Positions 49,896-58,534 of a stretch of 64,000 bases of DNA are shown piece by piece. The DNA lies in contig NZ_CP119787.1 of NCBI RefSeq assembly GCF_029338255.1, positions 2,108,001 to 2,172,000 on the forward strand, given 5' to 3'. This DNA is from Haloarcula halobia. GTDB lineage: Archaea > Halobacteriota > Halobacteria > Halobacteriales > Haloarculaceae. How positions within the stretch are numbered: the first letter of the stretch is position 1; each line of letters opens with the position of its first letter. The notes under the pieces are model-generated. The model saw only the letters and a list, made by a program, of their open reading frames with translations, did no database searches and was not told the origin of the DNA. The position numbers were made by a program, and so were the translations under genes.

Positions 49896-50653
49896 GGGCT
49901 GACACTCTCTACGAGTACGTCGGCTTCGTCGAGCGCGGCCGCGAGAGTCGCCGGCGGGTCGGCGTCCGTCACGAGCACGTCGACCTGGTCCAGGTCGGCG
50001 AAGGTGACGAAACTCCGCTCCTCGAACTTCGAACCGTCGGCGACGAGGACGACCCGCCCGGCGCGCTCGACCATCCGCGCTTTCACCTCCGCCTCCTCCT
50101 CGTTTGGCGTCGAGAGCCCCGCAGCCGCGTCGATGCCGTTCGTCCCGAGAAACAGGAGGTCGAAGTTCGTCCGGTCGAGGAAGGCCGTCGCCGTCGGGCC
50201 GACCAGCGCCCGCGTCCGGGAGCGAAGCGTCCCGCCGGTGAGCTTGACGTCGACGCCACGCTCCGAGAGCTCGGTCGCCAGCCTCGGCATGTTCGTCGCC
50301 GCAACGTACCCGCTGTCGGGCAGCGCGCGAGCCACCTCGATTGTCGTCGTGCCGGCGTCGAAGAACACCACCTGTCCGTCCCGGACCTCCGCTTTCGCGT
50401 GGTCGGCGATGGCCTGCTTGGCCGACAGTCGCTCCACCTCACGCTGGTCGTACGGTCGCTCGGTCCCGACCGAGGACGTCGGCACGGCGCCACCGTGAGA
50501 GCGCTCGATTCGGCCCTCCGCTTCGAGGTCACGGAGGTCACGGCGGATGGTCGCCTTCGAGAAGCCGAGTTCGTCGGCCAGCCGTGCGACCGAACAGCCG
50601 TCCCGTTCCGTCACCAGTTCCACGATAGTCCGTTTTCGCTCGGCCGGGAGCAT
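49892..50653 (-). CDS. glpR: GlpR-like DeoR-family transcriptional repressor
   Basis: A 253-residue DeoR-family repressor: N-terminal winged helix (LPAERKRTIVELV...CSVARLADELGFSKATIRRDLRDLEAEGRIERSHGGAVP) and a C-terminal sugar-phosphate isomerase-like sensor domain with FFDAGTTTIEVARAL, LVGPTATAFL and LLFLGTNGID. It should sense a phosphosugar and repress the coupled pfkB. In Haloferax the homologue represses glycerol and fructose genes. An element TCGTATCG lies about 45 bases upstream of the start (50697-50704). Confidence 0.92.
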   Translation of the reverse strand: MLPAERKRTIVELVTERDGCSVARLADELGFSKATIRRDLRDLEAEGRIERSHGGAVPTSSVGTERPYDQREVERLSAKQAIADHAKAEVRDGQVVFFDAGTTTIEVARALPDSGYVAATNMPRLATELSERGVDVKLTGGTLRSRTRALVGPTATAFLDRTNFDLLFLGTNGIDAAAGLSTPNEEEAEVKARMVERAGRVVLVADGSKFEERSFVTFADLDQVDVLVTDADPPATLAAALDEADVLVESVSP

Positions 50654-50733
50654 CGTCGCTCGGGAGGTTTGCCCCGGACCGATTTACCACTTTCTATCGT
50701 ATCGTTTCGTTTCTGCGCGCTTCGGTCGGGAGC

Positions 50734-51717
50734 TTACAGCTCTGCCAGCACGGCGTCGGTGACGTCGCGGGTGGCGGCGTCACCGCCCAGGTCGGGCGTC
50801 CGCGGACCGCTCTCCAGGACCGTCTCCACGGCCGTTCGCACCCGGTCACCCTCGTCGTCGTAGCCGAGGTGGTCCAGCAGCATCGCCGCCGAGAGGATCA
50901 TCGCCGACGGGTTGGCGACGCCCTCGCCGGCGATATCGGGGGCGGAGCCGTGGACCGGTTCGAACAGCGCGTTGTCCTCGCCGACGTTCGCCGACGGGAG
51001 GAGTCCGAGGCCGCCGACCAGGCCGGCCGCGAGGTCCGAGAGCATGTCCCCGGCGAGGTTCGGGCAGATGACGACGCCGTAGTCCTCGGGATACATGACC
51101 AGATGTGTCGCCAGCGCGTCCATCAGCGCCGTGTCGTAGTCGGCGCCGCGCTCGTCGCCGACGGCCTCGGCCGTCTCCAGGAACAGCCCGTCCGTCTGGC
51201 GCATGACGTTCGCCTTGTGTGCGATCGTCACGTCGTCGTAGCCGTTCTGCTTCGCGTACTGGAACCCGAACTCCGCGATGTCGCGGGACGCCTCCTCGGT
51301 GATGACGCGCGTGCAGGTCGTGACGCCGTCGGTTATCTCGCTCTCGATGCCCTTGTAGACGCCCTCGGTGTTCTCGCGGATGAACACGAGGTCGGTGTCC
51401 GGCTGGACGGCGTCGAGGGCCGGGTAGGAGACGGCCGGCCGCACGTTGGCGAAGGAATCGACGACCTGCCGGAGCGGGAGGATGACGTCGGCGGCCGTCT
51501 CGCCGGCGGCGCCAAACAGCGTCGCGTCGGCGTCGGCCGCCAGGTCCCGCGTCGCCTGTGGGAGTGCCTCGCCGGTCTCGGCCTTCACGGCGTCGCCGGC
51601 CTCGCCCTCGACGAACTCGAAGTCGACGGATTCGATGGCCTCCAGTACCTCGACGGCGGCGGGCGTGACCTCCTGCCCGATGCCGTCCCCGGGGATGACT
51701 GCGATCTCGTGTGTCAT
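50734..51717 (-). CDS. leuB: 3-isopropylmalate dehydrogenase
   Basis: Oxidatively decarboxylates 3-isopropylmalate with NAD in leucine synthesis; relatives also act on methylmalate. The 327-residue protein has [87 protein letters not shown] and [18 protein letters not shown]. The ATG at 51717 ([12 protein letters not shown]) matches the family. Last gene of the leu cluster here, separated by a small membrane-protein gene from leuD. Confidence 0.94.
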   Translation of the reverse strand: MTHEIAVIPGDGIGQEVTPAAVEVLEAIESVDFEFVEGEAGDAVKAETGEALPQATRDLAADADATLFGAAGETAADVILPLRQVVDSFANVRPAVSYPALDAVQPDTDLVFIRENTEGVYKGIESEITDGVTTCTRVITEEASRDIAEFGFQYAKQNGYDDVTIAHKANVMRQTDGLFLETAEAVGDERGADYDTALMDALATHLVMYPEDYGVVICPNLAGDMLSDLAAGLVGGLGLLPSANVGEDNALFEPVHGSAPDIAGEGVANPSAMILSAAMLLDHLGYDDEGDRVRTAVETVLESGPRTPDLGGDAATRDVTDAVLAEL

Positions 51718-51832
51718 GGACGTACTTCCGCCGGTGGCCGAAAAGAGGGTGTCGATATCCGAGACGGTGCCCGGTCCCCGCGGATGTGACTGGCACGACG
51801 GCGAACCTTTGTGCCTCCGACGCGTTCGACTG

Positions 51833-52201
51833 TCAGAGTCGCTCGTAGAGGTAGCCACCGACCAGGACGAGCATCAGCGCGAACGTCCAGCTGAAGATCT
51901 GTACGGTGACGTCCGGCGGCGACATGCCGACCGCGATTATCGGGACGACGATGCTGCCGACCGCGACGTTCCGGGCGACGAAGTACTTCGACCCCGGTCT
52001 CCCGAGTCGATCGTGGCGGAGCCGCAGATACAGAAGCGTCAGCGGAAAGAGCGGGTACGTCAGCACGAGCACCGACACCCACTTGCCGGGCCACTCGACG
52101 CCACGCGTCGCGGCGTCGAAGGCGACCCAGACGACGGCCGAACCGACCGTGACCGGGACGATGAACCCGAACAGCAGCGCGAGGAGCAGCCAGTGGTTCA
52201 C
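51833..52201 (-). CDS. Small membrane protein between leuD and leuB
   Basis: A 122-residue protein with four hydrophobic segments (about residues 3-27, 43-62, 75-93 and 100-119) and a short basic loop [17 protein letters not shown]. The N-terminus has the look of a small permease or regulator, but I recognise no family. It sits between leuD and leuB on the same strand with gaps of 92 and 115 bases, so it may or may not be co-transcribed with them. Confidence 0.65.
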   Translation of the reverse strand: MNHWLLLALLFGFIVPVTVGSAVVWVAFDAATRGVEWPGKWVSVLVLTYPLFPLTLLYLRLRHDRLGRPGSKYFVARNVAVGSIVVPIIAVGMSPPDVTVQIFSWTFALMLVLVGGYLYERL

Positions 52202-52293
52202 GACAGTGCTACCGGGTGAGAGACCGATAAACTACACGATTCCGACGGTCAGCGAACCGGACGCTCGCGAAGCGGTGATAACATACCGCTCGG

Positions 52294-52992
52294 TCAGTCG
52301 TCCGCTTCGAGGTCCGACCGCGTCTGGTCCAGATACGGCAACTGCGCGGCCGTCTCCTCGATGGCGTTGCGGTTGGCCTTCATCAGCGCCGTCGTGTCCC
52401 AGATGCCCTCGACGAGGGCCTGTCGCTGGGCGTCGTCGACGCTGACCGAGATCTCGTTGCCGAGCGCAGAACTCTCCGAGTTCTGCTCGGCTCCGGAATC
52501 GTCCGATTCCGGAACGCCGTAGCGGACCGTCTCTGCCGCCACGTCGACCTCGATCTTCCCGTCGGGGTTGTCGTCGACCCACTGCTGGAGCGCGTTGATG
52601 GTCTCGTGGTCGGCCGTGACCGTCGGGATGCCCAGCGCGAGGCAGTTCCCGGCGAAGATCTCGGCGAAGCCCTCGCCGATGATGGCGTCGATGCCCCAGC
52701 GCATGAGCGCCTGCGGGGCGTGCTCGCGGGAGGAGCCACAGCCGAAGTTGTTGTTGACCACCATGACGTTGGCGTCCTGGAACCGCTCCTCGTTCATCGG
52801 GTGGTCCTTCTCGTTGTCCTCGTCGTCGAACCGCAGGTCGAAGAAGGCAAACTCCCCGAGGCCGTCGAAGGTGACGACCTTCATGAACCGCGCGGGGATG
52901 ATCTGGTCGGTGTCGATGTCGTTCCCGCGGATGGGGACGCCGGTGCCCTCGACGTAGTCGACCTCGGGAATCTCCTCGGTCGGGTCGGTCAT
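52294..52992 (-). CDS. leuD: 3-isopropylmalate dehydratase small subunit
   Basis: Small, substrate-recognition subunit of isopropylmalate isomerase. The 232-residue protein has RGNDIDTDQIIPARFM, VMVVNNNFGCGSSREHAPQAL and IIGEGFAEIFAGNCLALGIPTV, the aconitase-swivel signatures, and a long acidic segment (GVPESDDSGAEQNSESSALG) inserted before the C-terminal helix. Its start lies 100 bases after the leuC stop across a gap with two hairpins. Confidence 0.95.
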   Translation of the reverse strand: MTDPTEEIPEVDYVEGTGVPIRGNDIDTDQIIPARFMKVVTFDGLGEFAFFDLRFDDEDNEKDHPMNEERFQDANVMVVNNNFGCGSSREHAPQALMRWGIDAIIGEGFAEIFAGNCLALGIPTVTADHETINALQQWVDDNPDGKIEVDVAAETVRYGVPESDDSGAEQNSESSALGNEISVSVDDAQRQALVEGIWDTTALMKANRNAIEETAAQLPYLDQTRSDLEADD

Positions 52993-53092
52993 GCGACCAC
53001 CCCCAGGACTTCGTCCTGGCGCGGTCGCTTCGGACGCTCACGGGTCGCTTCGCTCCCCGTTCGCGTATTCGAGACGCGTCGCGTCTCGCTTG
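52993..53092. other. leuC-leuD gap with two perfect hairpins
   Basis: CCAGGAC-TTC-GTCCTGG (53003-53019) and GAGACGC-GTC-GCGTCTC (53071-53087) are perfect 7-base stems with 3-base loops, both close to gene borders. An internal repeat of GGTCGCTTCG (at 53033 and 53043) is also present. The gap breaks an otherwise tight cluster and may stop, process or slow the transcript between leuC and leuD. No coding region is seen. Confidence 0.5.
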
Positions 53093-54514
53093 TCATGCTA
53101 ACGACACCTCCTTCAGGTCGCGCACGTCGGAGACCTGCCCGTTGATGGCCGCGGCGGCGACCATCCTGGGATTCATCAGGACCGTGCGCCCGTCCTTGGA
53201 GCCCTGGCGGCCGACGAAGTTCCGGTTCGAGGACGAGGCACACGCCTCGTCGCCCTCCAGCTGGTCCTCGTTCATGCCCAGACACATCGAACAGCCGGCG
53301 TTGCGCCACTCGAAGCCGGCCTCCTCGAAGATGTCTTTCAGTCCCTCCTCCTCGGCGGCGCGCTGGACGCGCTGGCTGCCGGGGACGACGAACGCACGCA
53401 CGCTGTCGTCGACCTGCCGGCCCTTGACGATGCGGGCGGCGCGTCGCAGGTCGGGCAGGCGGGCGTTAGTACAGGAACCCAGGAAGGCGACGTCGACGTC
53501 GTAGCCCTCCATTGTCTGGCCGGGCTCGACGCGCATGTGCTTCTGGGCGCGCCGGGCCGTGTCCTGCTTGTCCTCTGGGAGGTCCTCGGGGGCCGGGATC
53601 GGGTCGTCGATGCCGATGCCCTGGCCGGGCGTGGTCCCCCAGGTGACGACGGGGTCCAAGTCGCCGGCGTCGATCTCCACGACGTCGTCGTACTCGGCGT
53701 CCGCGTCACTGCGGATGGACTCCCAGTAGGGCTTCAGCTCCTCGAACTTCCCGGGGTGCTCCTGGAAGTAGTCCGTCTCTTTCATCCACTCGTAGGTGGT
53801 CTCGTCGGGGTTGACGTAGCCCGCGCGAGCGCCGCCCTCGATGGACATGTTACAGATGGACATCCGGCCCTCCATGTCGAGGTTCTCGATGGTCTCGCCG
53901 GCGTACTCGTAGACGTAGCCGACGCCGCCCTCGGTGCCCAGGCGACGGATGATCTCTAAGATGATATCCTTGGCCTCGACGCCCTCGTCGAGTTCGCCGT
54001 TGACCTCGATCTTGCGGACCTTTTGCTTCTCCATCGCGATGGTCTGGGTCGCCAGCACGTCGCGGATCTGGCTGGTCCCGATACCGAAGGCGAGCGCGCC
54101 GAACGCGCCGTGAGTCGAGGTGTGGCTGTCGCCACAGACGATGGTCTTGCCGGGCTGGGTGATGCCCTGCTCCGGACCGATGACGTGGACGATGCCCTGG
54201 TCGCCGGTCGTCGGGTCGGAGAACTCGATGCCCGCGTCCCGGACGTTCTGTTCGAGTTCGGCCATCATGGTCTCGGCCGCGTCGTCGCTGTAGGGCCGGT
54301 CCTGGTTGGCCGTCGGGACGATGTGGTCGACCGTCGCGTGGGTCAGGTCCGGGCGCGCGACCTCGAGGCCGCGCTCCTGGAGCATGCCGAACGCCTGTGG
54401 ACTCGTGACCTCGTGGATGAGGTGGAGGCCCACGAACAGCTGGTCCTGCCCGTTGGGCAGCGTCGTGACCTTGTGGCGGTCCCAGACCTTGTCGTAGAGC
54501 GTGCCTCGACTCAT
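53093..54514 (-). CDS. leuC: 3-isopropylmalate dehydratase large subunit
   Basis: Iron-sulfur subunit of isopropylmalate isomerase, 473 residues. The 4Fe-4S cysteines are in [27 protein letters not shown] and [13 protein letters not shown], and the start [16 protein letters not shown] is that of the family. The active-site Arg segment [12 protein letters not shown] is intact. Its first bases overlap the stop of the 99-residue acidic gene upstream. Confidence 0.96.
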   Translation of the reverse strand: MSRGTLYDKVWDRHKVTTLPNGQDQLFVGLHLIHEVTSPQAFGMLQERGLEVARPDLTHATVDHIVPTANQDRPYSDDAAETMMAELEQNVRDAGIEFSDPTTGDQGIVHVIGPEQGITQPGKTIVCGDSHTSTHGAFGALAFGIGTSQIRDVLATQTIAMEKQKVRKIEVNGELDEGVEAKDIILEIIRRLGTEGGVGYVYEYAGETIENLDMEGRMSICNMSIEGGARAGYVNPDETTYEWMKETDYFQEHPGKFEELKPYWESIRSDADAEYDDVVEIDAGDLDPVVTWGTTPGQGIGIDDPIPAPEDLPEDKQDTARRAQKHMRVEPGQTMEGYDVDVAFLGSCTNARLPDLRRAARIVKGRQVDDSVRAFVVPGSQRVQRAAEEEGLKDIFEEAGFEWRNAGCSMCLGMNEDQLEGDEACASSSNRNFVGRQGSKDGRTVLMNPRMVAAAAINGQVSDVRDLKEVSLA

Positions 54515-54810
54515 ACTGACTCGTCTCGTCCCTCTGTCCCGCGCTCGTAGGCACGGGAGACGCCGTCACCGGGGGTCTCGTGGTCGACGTCCTCCATCGT
54601 TTCGTCGGCCTCGGCGGTCGCCTCACCGTCCGGGTCGACCGCGTCCCGCTCGCCGCCGTCGGCGGCCACTGTGGGGCCGCGGACGAACGCCGCGCCGAAC
54701 GTCTCGTTCGTGTGTGGATGCGTGTGGTCCACGTCTCGCATGGTGTCTGTGCCTCGCTCACCGCGGTGGCCGTTCGCGTTCTCCGAGAAATCGCGTTTCT
54801 CGCTAGTCAT
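54511..54810 (-). CDS. 99-residue acidic protein with a duplicated motif, inside the ilvC-leuC junction
   Basis: A hydrophilic, probably disordered protein of unknown function. It overlaps the end of ilvC by eight bases and the start of leuC by four, so it is translated as part of the chain. Two similar units are visible: [10 protein letters not shown]...FVRG at residues 23-45 and [10 protein letters not shown]...YERG at residues 71-91, separated by an Asp/Glu-rich linker. His residues (H29, H31, H33, H77) could bind metal. I recognise no named family. The ATG at 54810 is the only suitable start. Confidence 0.72.
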   Translation of the reverse strand: MTSEKRDFSENANGHRGERGTDTMRDVDHTHPHTNETFGAAFVRGPTVAADGGERDAVDPDGEATAEADETMEDVDHETPGDGVSRAYERGTEGRDESV

Positions 54811-55834
54811 CTGCTGGTGCTTCCTGTGTCTCTTGCTCGGCGTCCTCGCTCCACGAGAACAGCTCGCGGAGTCGGGCGCCGACCTCCTCGATCTGGTGGT
54901 TCTGCTCGGCATCGCGGTACTGCTTGTAGGCCGGCCGGTGGGCCTGGTTCTCCGAAATCCACTCGCGAGCGAACTCGCCGTTCTGGACCTCCTCGAGCAG
55001 TTTGTCCATCCCCTCGCGGTTGATGACTTCCTCGCCCCGCGTGAGGCCGCCGTACTCGGCCGTGTCGGAAACGGAGTTCCACATGCCCATGTGCCCGCCC
55101 TCGTACATCAGGTCGACGATGAGCTTGGGCTCGTTGAGACACTCGAAGTAGGCCATCTCCGGCGCGTAGCCCGCGTCGACGAGCGTCTCGAAGCCGGCTT
55201 TCACCATCTCGGTGACGCCGCCACAGAGGACGGCCTGCTCGCCGAAGAGGTCGGTCTCGACCTCCTCCTGGAACGTCGTCTCGATGACGCCCGCGCGGGT
55301 GCAACCGATGGCCTTCGAGTACGCCAGGGACTCCTCCTTGGCCGACCCAGTCGCGTCCTGGTAGATGGCGATGAGGCCCGGCGTCCCCTCGCCGCGCTCG
55401 TAGGTCCGGCGCACGAGGTGTCCGGGGGACTTCGGCGCCGACATCGTCACGTCGACGTCCTCGGACGGGCGGATCTGCCCGTAGTGGATGTTGAAGCCGT
55501 GGGCGAACTGGAGCGTGTCGCCGGCTTCGAGGCCGTCCTCGATGGCCTCGTAGACGGCCGGCTGGACGGTGTCCGGGACCAGCATGACCACGCGGTCGGC
55601 CTCCGCTGCGGCGACGTCGGGCGTCTCGACGCGGAGCCCTTCGGCTTCGGCGGCCTCGCGCGACGAGGAGTCCTCGCGCAGGCCGACGACGACGTCCATG
55701 CCCGAGTCCTTGAGGTTCAGCGCGTGGGCGTGGCCCTGGGATCCGTAGCCCAGGACGGCGATTGTCTCGTCTTCGATGAGCGATACGTCTGCGTCCTCGT
55801 CGTGGTAGACCGTGGTGGTGAATTCTTCAGTCAT
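54803..55834 (-). CDS. ilvC: Ketol-acid reductoisomerase
   Basis: Second step of valine, leucine and isoleucine synthesis: isomerises and reduces acetohydroxy acids with NAD(P)H. The 343-residue class I enzyme has the cofactor loop [19 protein letters not shown]...[46 protein letters not shown] and [19 protein letters not shown] (metal/substrate residues). The true start is the ATG at 55834 ([15 protein letters not shown]), overlapping the ilvN stop by eight bases. Confidence 0.96.
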   Translation of the reverse strand: MTEEFTTTVYHDEDADVSLIEDETIAVLGYGSQGHAHALNLKDSGMDVVVGLREDSSSREAAEAEGLRVETPDVAAAEADRVVMLVPDTVQPAVYEAIEDGLEAGDTLQFAHGFNIHYGQIRPSEDVDVTMSAPKSPGHLVRRTYERGEGTPGLIAIYQDATGSAKEESLAYSKAIGCTRAGVIETTFQEEVETDLFGEQAVLCGGVTEMVKAGFETLVDAGYAPEMAYFECLNEPKLIVDLMYEGGHMGMWNSVSDTAEYGGLTRGEEVINREGMDKLLEEVQNGEFAREWISENQAHRPAYKQYRDAEQNHQIEEVGARLRELFSWSEDAEQETQEAPADD

Positions 55835-56426
55835 GTTTCTCCAGTGTGTCTGCGCCCCGTTCCAGTGCTGCTGCACCGGTGCGGACGACTTCCTGCACGT
55901 CGAACTGCTTGAACGCCTCGACGGCGGCGTCTATCTTCGGCTTGCTTCCCGTGACCTCGACGGTCACCGAGTCCGTGGCGGCGTCGACGGCCTGGCCGCC
56001 GTACATCTCCGCGACGGCGTTGACGTCGTCGGGTTTCTCCCCGCCGACCTTGATGAGCGCCAGCTCGCGGCGGACCGCCTCGGGTTCGAGTTCGGTGACC
56101 GAGATGACCGGAACCAGCTTCTGCAGTTGCTTTTTGGCCTGGTCGATTCCGGGTTCCGGTTCCTCGATGAGGATGGTCATTCGGGCTGTATCCTCGTCGA
56201 CCGTCGGCCCGACAGTGAGGCTTTCGATGTTGAACTGCCGGCGGCTAAAGAGGCCCGAGATCTCGGCCAGTACGCCGGGCCGGTGTTTGACCAGCGCCGA
56301 GAGCACGGCCTGTCGGGGTTCGTGGGTCACTTCGGCCTCGGGGTCGACGCGGATCCCCTGCGAGTTGCGTCGACCCTCGGGGCGCATCCGTTCGTCCGGT
56401 GCTGGACCTGGCATTCCTCCAGTCAT
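55827..56426 (-). CDS. ilvN: Acetolactate synthase small (regulatory) subunit
   Basis: Regulatory partner of IlvB, 199 residues, with an N-terminal ACT domain ([32 protein letters not shown]) that binds branched-chain amino acids for feedback inhibition and a C-terminal ACT-like domain ([13 protein letters not shown]...). It lies two bases after ilvB and overlaps ilvC by eight, so all three are coupled. Feedback through the ACT domain would act alongside any transcript-level control of the operon. Confidence 0.95.
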   Translation of the reverse strand: MTGGMPGPAPDERMRPEGRRNSQGIRVDPEAEVTHEPRQAVLSALVKHRPGVLAEISGLFSRRQFNIESLTVGPTVDEDTARMTILIEEPEPGIDQAKKQLQKLVPVISVTELEPEAVRRELALIKVGGEKPDDVNAVAEMYGGQAVDAATDSVTVEVTGSKPKIDAAVEAFKQFDVQEVVRTGAAALERGADTLEKHD

Positions 56427-56428
56427 TG

Positions 56429-58189
56429 TTAGAGCATCTCCAGATGGGATTCTTCGAGCGCGAACAGCCCGTTGTCACCGCCGCTGGGGACCATCGGGAA
56501 GACGTTCTCCGCCGGGTCGATGATGGCGTCGATGACCGCGGGGCCGTCGTACTCGCGCGCTGCCTGGATGGTGTCCTCGACGTCGGCTTCGTCCTCGAGG
56601 CGGAACCCGCGGGCGCCGAAGGCCTCGGCGAGCTTGTCGAACTGCGGAATCCACGGGTACTCGGAGGCCATCCGCCGCCCCTCGTAGAAGCCGTCCTGCC
56701 ACTGGCGGACCATCCCGACCGCCTCGTTGTTGAGGACGACGTAGGTGATGTCGAGTTGCTCGCGGACCGCGACGATCAGTTCCTGGACGGTCATCAGGAA
56801 CGAGCCGTCGCCGTCGAAGCAGACCACCTCCTGGTCGGGCGCCGCGAGCTTCGCGCCGATGGCCGCGGGGGCGCCGTAGCCCATCGTCCCCAGGCCGTGC
56901 GAGGAGACCCAGGTCCGGGGCTCGGTGAACTCCCAGAACTGCGAGGCCCACATCTGGTGTTGGCCGACGCCGGTACAGACGATGGTGTCGTCGTCCGTGA
57001 CCTCCGAGAACGTCTCGACGATGTACTGCGGTTTCAGGGGTTCGTCGTCGGGCATCTCGTAGGTCATCGGGTACTCCGATTTCCAGTCCTGACACCGCTC
57101 GCGCCACTCGTCGGCGTCGGGCGCACGCGGCATCGCGTCGTAGAGCTGGCGCAGGACCATCTTGGCGTCGCCGATGAGCGGGTAGTCCGCGTAGATGTTC
57201 TTGCTGATCTCGGCCGGGTCGATGTCGACGTGGATGATCTCGGCGTCGGGCGCGAACGAGTCGACGCCGCCGGTCAGGCGGTCGTCGAACCGCGTCCCGA
57301 TGGCGAGCATGCAGTCGGTGTTCGTGATGGCGAGGTTGGCGTACCCGGTGCCGTGCATCCCGGCCCACTCCAGCGAGAGCTCGTGGTCCTCGGGGAACGA
57401 GCCGATGCCGGGCATCGTCGTGATGACCGGAATCTCGTACTCCGTGGCGAACTCCCGGAGGGCCGGCGAGGCGTCAGCCTTGATCACGCCGCCGCCGGCG
57501 AGGATGACCGGGCGCTCGGCGTCGGCGAGCGCCTCGACTGCCTCCTGGACGTCGGTGTCGTCGGCTTCCTCGGGGACGTCGTAGGTGTCGGGCGTCGTCG
57601 GCGCCATCGGCTCCCGGTCGGTCTCGCCCTGCGTGACGTCTTTCGGGAGGTCGACCAGCGTCGGTCCCTGTCGGCCCGACGCCGCGAGGGCGAACGCCTC
57701 GCTGACGTTGTCGCCGACGGTGTCCGAGTCGCCCGCGAAGTAGCTCTCCTTGGTGATGGGCTGGGTGATGCCGACGGTGTCGGTCTCCTGGAAGGCGTCG
57801 TTGCCGACGAAGTCGGTCGGGACCTGACCCGTGAGCGCGATCATCGGGTCGGAGTCCATGCTGGCGTCGGCGATGCCGGTCACCAGGTTCGTCGCGCCGG
57901 GCCCGGACGTCGCAAAGCAGACGCCGGGGTCGCCGGTCACGACGCCGTAGGCGTCGGCGGCGTGTGAGGCCCCCTGTTCGTGGGCCATCGTCACGTGGGT
58001 GATGTCGGAGTCGTACAGCGCGTCGTAGACGGGCATGATGGCCCCGCCCTGGACGCCGAAGACGTAGTCCGTCCCGGCGTTCTCGAGCGCCCGGATGACC
58101 GACTGGGCCCCCGTGGTTATCGGCTCTCGGTCGTCGTCCTGTTCGGTCTCCGTCTGGTCCTCTTTCGGGACCGATGCGCGTTCACTCAT
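56429..58189 (-). CDS. ilvB: Acetolactate synthase large (catalytic) subunit
   Basis: Thiamine-diphosphate enzyme that makes acetolactate or acetohydroxybutyrate. The 586-residue protein has the catalytic Glu region VTMAHEQGASHAADAYG, FATSGPGATNLVTGIADA, LTGQVPTDFVGNDAFQETD and the cofactor motif CFDGDGSFLMTVQEL...VVLNNEAVGMVRQWQ. After an acidic N-terminal extension the core starts at about residue 25. It is preceded by an AGGAGG ribosome site, unlike the leaderless genes around it, and by a 345-base leader with a candidate regulatory peptide. Confidence 0.96.
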   Translation of the reverse strand: MSERASVPKEDQTETEQDDDREPITTGAQSVIRALENAGTDYVFGVQGGAIMPVYDALYDSDITHVTMAHEQGASHAADAYGVVTGDPGVCFATSGPGATNLVTGIADASMDSDPMIALTGQVPTDFVGNDAFQETDTVGITQPITKESYFAGDSDTVGDNVSEAFALAASGRQGPTLVDLPKDVTQGETDREPMAPTTPDTYDVPEEADDTDVQEAVEALADAERPVILAGGGVIKADASPALREFATEYEIPVITTMPGIGSFPEDHELSLEWAGMHGTGYANLAITNTDCMLAIGTRFDDRLTGGVDSFAPDAEIIHVDIDPAEISKNIYADYPLIGDAKMVLRQLYDAMPRAPDADEWRERCQDWKSEYPMTYEMPDDEPLKPQYIVETFSEVTDDDTIVCTGVGQHQMWASQFWEFTEPRTWVSSHGLGTMGYGAPAAIGAKLAAPDQEVVCFDGDGSFLMTVQELIVAVREQLDITYVVLNNEAVGMVRQWQDGFYEGRRMASEYPWIPQFDKLAEAFGARGFRLEDEADVEDTIQAAREYDGPAVIDAIIDPAENVFPMVPSGGDNGLFALEESHLEML

Positions 58190-58194
58190 AGCTG

Positions 58195-58200
58195 CCTCCT
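58195..58200 (-). promoter_or_regulatory. Shine-Dalgarno site of ilvB
   Basis: AGGAGG five bases before the ilvB ATG. Strong sites like this are unusual in haloarchaea and show that ilvB is translated from an internal position on a leadered transcript. Confidence 0.75.
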
Positions 58201-58288
58201 GTGGGTCGCATCGTCGTGGGTGTGTGCATGGCTGTGTAGTTGGGTGGTAGCGAGTCGGTACGAGCGGCGTCGGATGTGAAGATGTGTG

Positions 58289-58304
58289 GGGGCTAGAAGG
58301 CCCC
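58289..58304 (-). promoter_or_regulatory. Hairpin over the leader-peptide stop codon
   Basis: GGGGC at 58300-58304 (reading as GGGGC on the minus strand) can pair with GCCCC at 58289-58293 around a 6-base loop CTTCTA that contains part of the TAG stop. A ribosome stalled at the upstream Val/Leu/Ile codons would affect its folding. No U-run follows, so it is not a typical intrinsic terminator. Confidence 0.35.
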
Positions 58305-58382
58305 TACGATACCCTCGCCGAGAAGTACGGACGCGCGGCTGGTCGACGGTCGGTCGCGGTGTCCAGCGCGCGCAGTCGTCAC
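58293..58382 (-). CDS. Candidate ilvB leader peptide (29 residues)
   Basis: A GTG at 58382 opens a 30-codon frame that starts MTTARAGHRDR and ends SVLLGEGIVGAF, stop TAG at 58293-58295. The TATA box at 58403-58411 predicts a transcript beginning at or beside this GTG, so it could be translated as a leaderless start. The last dozen codons hold Val, Leu, Leu, then Ile, Val, encoded as GTA CTT CTC and ATC GTA; GTA and CTT are rare in the other genes here. The pattern mimics bacterial amino-acid attenuator leader peptides. Not proven to be translated. Confidence 0.45.
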   Translation of the reverse strand: MTTARAGHRDRPSTSRASVLLGEGIVGAF

Positions 58383-58402
58383 GTACGGAACCAAACCGCC
58401 CC

Positions 58403-58411
58403 GGATAATAA
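58403..58411 (-). promoter_or_regulatory. TATA-like box of the ilvB transcript
   Basis: TTATTATCC on the minus strand, about 25 bases before the GTG at 58382. Confidence 0.5.
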
Positions 58412-58534
58412 GCGTTCTGTGAGAGGATTTGCCGCACGTGGCGGCCCGTGCCGGCCGCTCGGGGGCCGAACCGGTGCCCCGAGACCACGCGTCGCTCGCG
58501 GGGACGAACTGCGACCGGAGACGGGGTCATGGGC

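Larger units (their letters stand above)
58190..58534 (-). promoter_or_regulatory. ilvB leader region between leuA and ilvB
   Basis: This 345-base gap holds, in order of transcription: a TATA box at 58403-58411, a candidate 29-codon leader peptide starting where the transcript should begin (58382), a hairpin at its stop, about 100 bases of A/C-rich RNA, and an AGGAGG site before ilvB. The part between leuA and the TATA box (58412-58534) is GC-rich and without a gene. Confidence 0.6.

Noticed and set aside
58289-58304. Intrinsic terminator in the ilvB leader
   Set aside because: The stem is short and no T-run follows on the minus strand, so I list it only as a hairpin linked to the leader peptide.
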